DNA of 6,464 bases from positions 1 through 6,464 of the forward strand of contig JAFAQI010000572.1 of the NCBI GenBank assembly GCA_019246495.1. Reading direction: 5' to 3'. Below, piece after piece: positions 1-5,465 of the stretch. A program made the position numbers and the translations under genes. The DNA comes from Frankiales bacterium. GTDB lineage: Bacteria; Actinomycetota; Actinomycetes; JAFAQI01. Numbering within the stretch: position 1 is the stretch's first letter; the number at the start of each line of letters is the position of its first letter. The notes below the pieces were generated by a model that was not told the DNA's origin, searched no databases, and saw only the letters and a program-made list of their open reading frames with translations.

Positions 1-810
1 CATCCCGAGCGTCAGGTTGGCGAGGCCCCACGCATGGAAGGCGGGAGCCGCGAGCACGGTCACCCCCCGCGCGCGGTAGGGAATCGCCTCGAGGATCGCG
101 AGGAACTCGAGCATGCCGCTCAGGGCGCCAGGCGTGCTGCGTGCGGCGCCTTTCGGTGTGCCGGTCGTGCCGCTCGTGAGGATGATGTGCCGGCTCTCGT
201 GGCCCGGCGACGGCAGCTGCCCGCGGTCGCCGTCGCTCGCGGCAGCGATGCTGCCTTCCGGCGCACTTCCGTCGTCCACCCACGCGAGCAGTCGCGGCAG
301 GTCCGGGGCCTTCTCGTCGAGCAGCGCGGCGAACTCCTCGTCGGCGATGACCGCGCGCGCCTTCTCGCGTTCGAGCACGTCGCCGAGTTGCGGGCCGGCG
401 AAGCCGGTGTTGAGGTAGAGGATGTCCGCGCCAAGCTTGCTGATCGCGACCTGCGCGACGATGAAGTGCACGGAGTTGCGCGCGAGCAGCGCGACCGCGT
501 CGCCCGCGCCGACCCCCAGGTCGGCGAGCGCATGCGCGACAGCCGTGCTGCGGCGGTCGACATCGGCGTAGGTCACCTGCTCGCGCTCGTCGATGACCGC
601 GAGCCGACCGGGGTCTCGGGCGGCGCCGATCGCGTACGCCGCGGCGGGGGTCGAACCCCAGCGGACGACTCCGAGACCAGCGGCGACCAGCCGGTCGGGC
701 CGGATAGGCGACAGCAGGCCGGTGCGGGCGAGCACCTTCACAGCCGCAGCGCTGTCGAACAGCGGCTGGGTCAAGACCTTGGGCAGGTCGGTCAAGCGAC
801 TGACGGACAC
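1..810 (-). CDS. FadD-type acyl-CoA synthetase (AMP-binding), N-terminal 270 residues; 3' end off the window
   Basis: Member of the ANL adenylating superfamily. These enzymes activate a carboxylic acid, usually a fatty acid, with ATP to an acyl-adenylate and then pass it to CoA; they act in the cytoplasm or at the membrane. The visible part has the P-loop TSGTTGTPKG at residues 212-221 and the following APAFHAWG segment at about 255-262. Before these lies an N-terminal domain with a YADVDRRS segment near 81. The later motifs (YGxTE, TGD, C-terminal lysine) would lie beyond position 1. The GTG start at 810 follows a GAGGAG at 820-825, and an in-frame stop (856-858) closes the upstream side. 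The first 60 residues, before the usual start of the fold, resemble mycobacterial FadD12-type proteins as I recall them; that subgroup is a guess. It is the last visible gene of a likely three-gene unit. The substrate cannot be read from the sequence. Confidence 0.95.
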   Translation of the reverse strand, partial: MSVSRLTDLPKVLTQPLFDSAAAVKVLARTGLLSPIRPDRLVAAGLGVVRWGSTPAAAYAIGAARDPGRLAVIDEREQVTYADVDRRSTAVAHALADLGVGAGDAVALLARNSVHFIVAQVAISKLGADILYLNTGFAGPQLGDVLEREKARAVIADEEFAALLDEKAPDLPRLLAWVDDGSAPEGSIAAASDGDRGQLPSPGHESRHIILTSGTTGTPKGAARSTPGALSGMLEFLAILEAIPYRARGVTVLAAPAFHAWGLANLTLGM

Positions 811-855
811 GAGTGACTGCTCCTCGACGTTGCCGGCGGCGGTCCGATCTCGAAC

Positions 856-1782
856 CTAGTCCGGGGTGATTCCCCACTCGCCGGTCCATGACGCTCCGGC
901 CTCGAGGACCACGAGCGACTCGCCGGTCGCGAGCGCGTTGGGCGGGGCGGTCATCGGCTCGACGCCGAGGCCCTGCCGCCGCCGTGACTCGTCGGGCAAC
1001 GCGTCACCGGTGAAGACCTCGACGAACGGAAAGGCGGGCCCGACCCAGAACGTCACGGCACGTCCGGTTCCGGGATCGCGCAGACGGAGTCGAAAGCGTT
1101 CGTCATCACCGCGCTCGAGGTCGGTGAACGTGTAGTCGATCTGCGTGTCGCCGATCAGCCGCGGCGTCCGGAAGTCGTACGCCGAACCCTCGACCGGCTC
1201 CCGTCCCGTCGGAATCTGCTGCTCGCCGGTCGGCAGCCAGGTGGCCGCGGGGATGTGCAGTTCGGCCTCGCCGACGGTCGCCGTGCCGGCCGTGATGTAG
1301 GGGTGCATACCGGCAGCGACGGGCGCCGGCAGTGTGCCGAGGTTGGTCACCGACATCTGCACGCGCAAGCCGTCCGGGCCGAGCGAGTAGAGGTTGCGCA
1401 CGCGAAGCGGCCACGGATAGCCGGTCTGCGGATACGTCGTGCACGCCACGCACACCGACGTGTCGTCGCGCTCGACCGCCCGCCAGCCGAGCCAACGGGC
1501 AAGACCGTGGATTGCGTTGTGCTGCTCCGGCTCGGTCAGCGCGAGCTGCATCTCCTTGCCCTGCCAGGTCCACTTGCCGTCCTTGACCCGGTTGGGCCAC
1601 GGCACCAGGGCCTGGCCTCGGGCGCCATCCGCCATCTGCGGCTTGGGATAGCCGTCGAGGATCGCACGGTCGCCCACTGTGTATTCGCGCACGCCACCGC
1701 CGACCGCGACGACGACGGCGCGCTGGTCGTCGTACGCGATCTCGTACTGGTCACCGCTGGGGGCGATCAGGTCGAGCGTCAC
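856..1782 (-). CDS. Aldose 1-epimerase (mutarotase, GalM-like family)
   Basis: A 308-residue protein, normal for the family, which interconverts alpha and beta anomers of free aldoses. Family landmarks are in order: PWPNR at 61-65, HNAIHG with His92, MHPY with His160, Asp216 in a DYTF segment, and LGVEPM with Glu275. By family knowledge the two histidines and the aspartate bind sugar hydroxyls and the glutamate acts as base, so all expected catalytic residues seem to be present. There is no signal peptide, so it should be cytoplasmic. The start is a GTG at 1782; a GGAG 12 bases upstream is a weak ribosome site, but no other in-frame start fits the fold. The open frame continues upstream to 2286, but that extension is only the out-of-frame shadow of the cupredoxin gene. 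It lies 44 bases after the cupredoxin and 45 bases before the acyl-CoA synthetase. The sugar is unknown; a related hexose-6-phosphate epimerase role is less likely but possible. Confidence 0.92.
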   Translation of the reverse strand: MTLDLIAPSGDQYEIAYDDQRAVVVAVGGGVREYTVGDRAILDGYPKPQMADGARGQALVPWPNRVKDGKWTWQGKEMQLALTEPEQHNAIHGLARWLGWRAVERDDTSVCVACTTYPQTGYPWPLRVRNLYSLGPDGLRVQMSVTNLGTLPAPVAAGMHPYITAGTATVGEAELHIPAATWLPTGEQQIPTGREPVEGSAYDFRTPRLIGDTQIDYTFTDLERGDDERFRLRLRDPGTGRAVTFWVGPAFPFVEVFTGDALPDESRRRQGLGVEPMTAPPNALATGESLVVLEAGASWTGEWGITPD

Positions 1783-1826
1783 GCACCGATGGTGCTCCGC
1801 CTGACGCGGCCCTAATCGCCCGGGCG

Positions 1827-2222
1827 TCAGCTCGCCTTGAGACCGCCCGCCATGCCCCGGGTCCTGTGGTACTCGCAGAAGAACGAGAGCACGCCGCTTT
1901 GCGGGAACGTGACGGTCAGCGTCGCGTCGGTCTTGGGAGCGATGTCCTTGTTGATGTGCTGTGACTCGATCGTGAAGTTGTGGGCGGTGCCGGTGTCGTT
2001 GGTGATGTGCACCGTGACCTTCTCGCCCGGCTTGCCAGTCAGCAGTGTCGGGGAGAAGTAGTAGTTGTCGACTTCGAGGGCAACGGTGCCGCCGGCGCTG
2101 ACGTCCTTGCTGCCGTGGTCGTTGGCGGTGAGACCGGCGATCTTCTTGGTGGATCCGCCGCAACCGGCGGCGAGCAGGCCGGCGGCCGCGATGACGACGA
2201 GTGAGGTGCGGGCGTAGCGCAT
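1827..2222 (-). CDS. Cupredoxin-like (plastocyanin type) copper lipoprotein
   Basis: A 131-residue predicted lipoprotein. Residues 1-20 are a short basic start plus hydrophobic stretch ending in the lipobox LAAGC, with Cys21 as the expected lipidated residue, so it should be anchored outside the cell membrane. The rest is a small beta-rich domain with a complete type 1 copper site: His81 (in TAHNF) and the C-terminal loop with Cys116, His119 and Met124. The Cys-x2-His-x4-Met spacing equals that of plastocyanin. This predicts single-electron transfer, or copper binding, at the outer membrane face. ATG start with AGGAGG at 2227-2232, four bases away. It is first in a probable unit with the epimerase and the acyl-CoA synthetase, neither of which explains a need for electron transfer. 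No oxidase, nitrite reductase or copper transporter is visible to name its partner. Confidence 0.93.
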   Translation of the reverse strand: MRYARTSLVVIAAAGLLAAGCGGSTKKIAGLTANDHGSKDVSAGGTVALEVDNYYFSPTLLTGKPGEKVTVHITNDTGTAHNFTIESQHINKDIAPKTDATLTVTFPQSGVLSFFCEYHRTRGMAGGLKAS

Positions 2223-2414
2223 GTGGCCTCCTGGTTGGGCTCCCGGCCGGACACACGGACGGAGGCGGGCGCCGGTTCAGTCCCACTCGCGCGGGTTCGT
2301 CCGGGCTGTTCGACCGGTGCGGCGGCGTGTCGGCCCTGGCGGGCGCCCAGCCGGTGACATCGTCACTTGTGGCCCAAATGGCTCAGGTGGCACAGCTGTA
2401 ACGGGGAGGCCCTG
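2223..2414. promoter_or_regulatory. Divergent intergenic region with inverted repeat GTGAC-ATC-GTCAC
   Basis: This 192-base gap separates the cupredoxin (leftward) from the FtsL-like gene (rightward) and must hold promoters for one or both. At 2354-2366 there is a perfect inverted repeat, GTGAC-ATC-GTCAC, of the size of a dimeric repressor or activator operator. Its inner spacing is one base shorter than the CRP consensus (GTGA-N6-TCAC), so I do not call it a CRP site. At 2341-2348 there is a palindrome GGGCGCCC, which in such GC-rich DNA may be chance. No convincing -35/-10 pair was found on either strand by eye. I see no small gene here. Confidence 0.35.
2403..2409 (+). promoter_or_regulatory. 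Ribosome binding site GGGGAGG deciding the GTG start at 2415
   Basis: A strong GGGGAGG lies five bases before the in-frame GTG at 2415. It argues against the upstream in-frame ATG at 2367, which has no such site and would add 16 residues (including three tryptophans) unlike a normal start of this family. Confidence 0.7.
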
Positions 2415-2753
2415 GTGGGCGCGAGCACCGCGACTTCGCCGCCAAGTCGCCGTGACGTCGCTTACGCCGCCTGCCTGGCGCTCGTCCTCGGCATCGGCGT
2501 GCTCGGCGTCCTGCTGCTCAACACGGCCATGCAGCAGCAGGCCCGGCAGTTGACGCGGGTACAGCAGCACATCGCCGCGCTGACCGAGCAGGCGCAGCTG
2601 CTGCAGGCGGACGTTGACCGCAACCGCGATCCTCAGCTGCTGGCGCAGCGGGCTCGCGCCCTGCACCTGCGGCCGGCGCGAAACGTGCTGTTCCTGACCC
2701 CCGCCGGGGTCAGCCGACCGCGAGGGGCAGCCGGGCGAGGCCACGCAGGTTGA
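2415..2753 (+). CDS. Small bitopic membrane protein with coiled coil, FtsL/septum-formation-initiator-like
   Basis: A 112-residue protein with a short N-terminal cytoplasmic tail (1-14), one transmembrane helix at about 15-37, then a Gln-rich coiled coil at about 38-70. A C-terminal segment follows, with ARALHLRPARNVLFLTP at 80-96. This plan, and the pattern of alanine/leucine residues then a basic-proline turn and hydrophobic strand, match the FtsL and DivIC/FtsB family, which link early and late divisome proteins. The match is by architecture and short motif only, so the name stays generic. The GTG start is fixed by the ribosome site at 2403-2409. It is not in a cell-wall/division gene cluster here: its neighbours are a divergent cupredoxin and a convergent P450. 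Its last 14 codons and stop overlap the 3' end of the P450 on the other strand. It could instead be an unrelated small coiled-coil membrane protein. Confidence 0.6.
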   Translation: MGASTATSPPSRRDVAYAACLALVLGIGVLGVLLLNTAMQQQARQLTRVQQHIAALTEQAQLLQADVDRNRDPQLLAQRARALHLRPARNVLFLTPAGVSRPRGAAGRGHAG

Positions 2754-3957
2754 TCCGGCCATTCCATTCCGGCTCACCGTCGAGGCGGAGGTCGGGGAAC
2801 CGGCGGATGAGCCGCGACATCGCGACCCGCCCCTCGAGCCGGGCCAGAGCGGCGCCGAGGCAGTGGTGCACGCCGGCGCCGAACGCCATCTGCTGACGCG
2901 CGTTCTCTCGATCGAGCCTCAGCTCCTGCGCGTCCTCGCCGTACTGGTCCTCGTCACGGTTCGCCGACGCGAGGCAGGCGATGACGAACGAGCCTGCGGG
3001 GATGACGTGATCACCCACCGGGTAGTCGTCGATCGTCACCCGCCGGCTCATCTGCACCGGCGGGTCGAAGCGCAACAGTTCCTCGACGGCGTTGTCGTCG
3101 AGGTCCGGCCGGTCGCGCCAGAGCGCCAGCTGGTCGGGGTTGCGCAGCAGCGCGAGCGTGCCGTTGCCGATGAGGTTGACCGTCGTCTCGTGGCCGGCGA
3201 CGTAGAGCAGGATCACCTGCGCGACGAGCTCTTCGGTGGACAGTACGTCGCCGGCGTCTTCGGCATTGATCAGAGCGGTGAGGAGATCGTCGGCGGGGTT
3301 GGCGCGCTTCCACTCGATGGCGTCCGTGGCGAGCCGCACGAGCTCGATGTCGGCGTCAACGATCGCGCGCACGGTGGCCTCGTCAGGCACCGGCTCGAGT
3401 GACTTCACAACTGTGTGCGAGAGCTCCCGGAGGCGCGTCGAGTCGGTCTCGGGCATGCCGAGCATCGTCGAGATGACGATGAACGGCAACGGAAACGCGA
3501 GCGCGTCGATGAGGTCGACGCTGCCGGCCTCCGCGATGCGGTCGAGCGCCTCGTCGACCAAACGCTCGACGAGCGGCGCGAGCTGGTCGATCGTCCGCGG
3601 CGTGAACGCCTGCGACACGAGCTTGCGCAGCCGGGTGTGGTCCGGCGGGTCTCGGTCGAGCATCGACGTGACGCCGCCCGGCGGCATGCCCTTCTCGGCA
3701 CGGATGTCGTCGTACACGTTGGCCATCGGCCCGACGTGCAGCACCTTGTCGTCCTGCACCGACAGCCGGGCGCGCAGCACCTCGTGCACGTCCTTGTGCC
3801 GCCACAACGCCCAGAAGCCGAGCTCGTTTCTCTCGACCGGATTCGTCCGGCGCAGCTTGGCGTAGTGCGGGTAGGGGTCGTCGGTGAACCCCGGCGCGAA
3901 GGGGTTGTAGGAGACGGGCGCGGCGTGGAGGGCGCTGTCCTGGACGGTGTCGGTCAC
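2710..3957 (-). CDS. Cytochrome P450 (bacterial, soluble class I type)
   Basis: A complete 415-residue heme monooxygenase, normal for soluble bacterial P450s, which insert one oxygen atom from O2 into a hydrophobic substrate with electrons from a ferredoxin and its reductase. Visible marks: C-helix region DPPDHTRLR at 103-111; I-helix AGHETT at 254-259, with the acid-threonine pair for oxygen activation; ExxR at 293-296; and the heme loop FGAGVHHCLG at 359-368 with Cys366 as iron ligand. There is no membrane anchor. The GTG start at 3957 follows AGGTGAGG five bases upstream; an in-frame ATG 25 codons earlier gives an extension unlike the family. No ferredoxin or reductase gene lies beside it, so partners must come from elsewhere. 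It is divergent from the DUF2461 gene and overlaps the FtsL-like gene by 44 bases at its 3' end. CYP family and substrate cannot be fixed by eye. Confidence 0.97.
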   Translation of the reverse strand: MTDTVQDSALHAAPVSYNPFAPGFTDDPYPHYAKLRRTNPVERNELGFWALWRHKDVHEVLRARLSVQDDKVLHVGPMANVYDDIRAEKGMPPGGVTSMLDRDPPDHTRLRKLVSQAFTPRTIDQLAPLVERLVDEALDRIAEAGSVDLIDALAFPLPFIVISTMLGMPETDSTRLRELSHTVVKSLEPVPDEATVRAIVDADIELVRLATDAIEWKRANPADDLLTALINAEDAGDVLSTEELVAQVILLYVAGHETTVNLIGNGTLALLRNPDQLALWRDRPDLDDNAVEELLRFDPPVQMSRRVTIDDYPVGDHVIPAGSFVIACLASANRDEDQYGEDAQELRLDRENARQQMAFGAGVHHCLGAALARLEGRVAMSRLIRRFPDLRLDGEPEWNGRINLRGLARLPLAVG

Positions 3958-3962
3958 GGCTG

Positions 3963-3970
3963 CCTCACCT
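3963..3970 (-). promoter_or_regulatory. Ribosome binding site AGGTGAGG deciding the P450 start
   Basis: On the minus strand AGGTGAGG sits five bases before the GTG at 3957. It supports this start over the in-frame ATG further upstream. Confidence 0.65.
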
Positions 3971-3988
3971 GGGCACGGGGGTGTCTGC

Positions 3989-4047
3989 AACTTACCGAGT
4001 CGGCCCTGGCCGCGCGATGTGCGATCGGTCACATGACCTCATAGCCT
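3989..4047. promoter_or_regulatory. Divergent promoter region with inverted repeat GGTCA-CA-TGACC
   Basis: The 96-base gap between the P450 and the DUF2461 gene holds a perfect five-base inverted repeat, GGTCA-CA-TGACC, at 4027-4038. On the plus strand TAGCCT at 4042-4047 fits the TAnnnT -10 pattern and ends six bases before the GTG at 4054. As that gene has no ribosome site, a leaderless transcript is likely. On the minus strand TAAGTT (3994-3989) is a possible -10 for the P450, giving a leader of about 25 bases. No clear -35 box is visible for either. The repeat could be an operator acting on both genes, but it is short. Confidence 0.35.
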
Positions 4048-4053
4048 GCACCC

Positions 4054-4673
4054 GTGGCGTTCCGCGGGTGGCCGGTGGAGGCAGTCGAGTTCTACGAGGG
4101 GCTGCTCGCCGACAACTCGAAGACCTACTGGACCGCCAACAAGGCGACGTACGACGAGAAGGTCCGCGGGCCGATGGTCGAGCTGCTTGCCGAGCTCGAA
4201 CCCGTGTACGGCGCGGGCAAGATCTTCCGGCCCTACCGCGACGTGCGGTTCAGCGCCGACAAGACGCCGTACAAGACGCACCTCGGCGCGCTGCTCGAGT
4301 CAGGTGGCTACGTGCAGCTGTCGGCGGACGGCCTCGCGTGCGGCCGCGGCGCGTTCCACCCCGAGGCCGATCGGCTGCGCCTGTTGCGGGAGGCGATCGC
4401 AGACAACCGGTCTGGCGCCGAGCTCGAGCGGATCGTCGCGGCGCTCGGCAAGGACGGCATCACGCTGGTCGCCCGCGAGCAGTTGCGGACGGTGCCGCGC
4501 GGATTCGACCGAGACAAGCCCGGGCAGATCTGTTGCGCTACAAGGGATTTGCAGCCTGGCGGGAGTGGCCGGTCGGCGCGTGGCTCGGCACGGCGAAGGC
4601 GCGCGAGCGCGTCTTCGCGTTCTCCACGGCGACCCAGCCGCTGCAGGACTGGCTCGACCGCCACCTGGGCTGA
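4054..4673 (+). CDS. DUF2461 family protein (TIGR02453-like), interrupted by an apparent frameshift near 4520
   Basis: The first 155 or so residues read from GTG 4054 and show DUF2461 hallmarks: FRGWPVEAVEFYEGL at the start, DNSKTYW at about 20-26, KIFRPYRDVRFSADKTPYKTH near 56-76 and VPRGFDRDK near 149-157. The natural C-terminus (LLRYKGFAAWREWP to LDRHLG, stop at 4671-4673) lies one frame back. Adding one base to the CCCGGG run at 4519-4524 restores a continuous protein of about 206 residues, a normal family length, and creates the expected P-x-A-D-L-L-R junction. As written, the first frame runs on to a stop ending at 4746. Function of the family is unknown; it is a soluble protein with no signal peptide. 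There is no ribosome site and an in-frame stop at 4042-4044, so translation from a leaderless message is likely. It may be a sequencing indel or a real pseudogene; programmed frameshifting is unlikely because no slippery heptamer is in the right frame. Confidence 0.85.
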
Positions 4674-4691
4674 GCCGAGGCGCAAAGTCGA

Positions 4692-5465
4692 TCAGACCGT
4701 CGTACCGATGCCGCCGTCGACCGGGATCACAGCGCCCGTGACGTAGCAACCGGCCCGGCTGGCGAGGTAGATCACCGCGCCGGCCATGTCGTCGGGCCGG
4801 CCGATGCGGCCGAGCGGAGACGAGGCCGCGATCGCGCTGCGCATCTGCGGGTCGTCGAGCGCGAAGGACATCATCTTGGACTCGAACGGCCCGGGAGCGA
4901 TCGCGTTGACCGTGATCTGCCGGGGACCGAGCTCGCGGGCGAGGTGCCGCGTGAGGTGATGGATTCCGGCCTTGCTCGCGCTGTAGGGAAAGTGCGGCAT
5001 CGCGTTGACGTGGAGCCCGTCGATGCTGCCGACGTTGATGACGCGCGCCGGGTCCTCCTCGCTCGCCGCAGCGGTGAGCAGCGGAAGGAAGAGCTTGGTC
5101 AGGAAGAACGGCGACTTCAGGTTCAGGTCGACGACGCGATCCCAGCCGGACTCCGCGAACTGCTCGAACGGCTCACCCCACGTGGCGCCGGCGTTGTTCA
5201 CGAGGATGTGCAGCCGGTCCTCGGTCGCCGAGACCTCGCTGACGAGCCGCTCGCACTCCTCGACCTTGGCGAGGTCGGCGGGGATGCCGACGACCTTGCC
5301 GAACTCCGACAGCTCGTGAGCAGCCGCGGCGACGGCATCAGCCTTGCGCGAGCTGATGTAGACGGACGCCCCCGCCTGCAACAGGCCACGCGCGATCATC
5401 ATGCCGATCCCCCGGCTGCCGCCGGTGACGACAGCGACCTTGCCGGAGACGTCGAAGAGGTTCAC
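4692..5465 (-). CDS. Short-chain dehydrogenase/reductase (SDR), classical type
   Basis: A 257-residue NAD(P)-dependent oxidoreductase of the classical SDR family, cytoplasmic. Visible marks: cofactor loop TGGSRGIG at 14-21, NNAG at 90-93, and the catalytic residues Asn115, Ser147, Tyr161 and Lys165 (YSASK). A VDGG stretch at 249-252 closes the fold near the C-terminus. Arg40 just after the second strand suggests NADPH rather than NADH. Overall it looks like the 3-oxoacyl-ACP reductase, RhlG and gluconate 5-dehydrogenase-like branch, but the substrate cannot be assigned. The GTG start at 5465 shares four bases (GTGA) with the stop of the upstream beta-helix gene and has no ribosome site of its own, so its translation probably depends on that gene. 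The open frame runs further upstream to 6278, but only as a shadow of the beta-helix gene. It faces the DUF2461 gene, with 18 bases between the two stops and no visible terminator. Confidence 0.95.
   Translation of the reverse strand: MNLFDVSGKVAVVTGGSRGIGMMIARGLLQAGASVYISSRKADAVAAAAHELSEFGKVVGIPADLAKVEECERLVSEVSATEDRLHILVNNAGATWGEPFEQFAESGWDRVVDLNLKSPFFLTKLFLPLLTAAASEEDPARVINVGSIDGLHVNAMPHFPYSASKAGIHHLTRHLARELGPRQITVNAIAPGPFESKMMSFALDDPQMRSAIAASSPLGRIGRPDDMAGAVIYLASRAGCYVTGAVIPVDGGIGTTV

Noticed and set aside
34..816. 260-residue plus-strand open frame opposite the acyl-CoA synthetase
   Set aside because: It is an antisense shadow with Arg/Ala/Gly-rich composition, caused by high G+C codon bias. 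The minus strand has the clear AMP-binding motif.
856..2286. Single 476-residue open frame on the minus strand joining the epimerase to a long N-terminal extension
   Set aside because: The extension is arginine-rich, lacks any family pattern and lies out of frame over the well-supported cupredoxin gene. The epimerase fold begins at the GTG at 1782.
2341..2348. GGGCGCCC palindrome as a regulatory site
   Set aside because: Short GC-only palindromes are expected by chance in DNA of this composition, so it is noted only within the intergenic entry.
3415..4044. Long plus-strand open frames antisense to the P450 (also 2863-3402 and 3236-3865)
   Set aside because: They have low-complexity Arg/Val/Ser-rich translations and no motif, and the P450 on the other strand is complete and unambiguous.
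4519..4527. Programmed -1 frameshift signal in the DUF2461 gene
   Set aside because: CCCGGGC does not place the X-XXY-YYZ slippery pattern in the reading frame, and I saw no downstream structure. A one-base indel is simpler.
4674..4691. Bidirectional terminator between the DUF2461 gene and the SDR
   Set aside because: Only 18 bases separate the stops, with no stable stem-loop or T-run on either strand.
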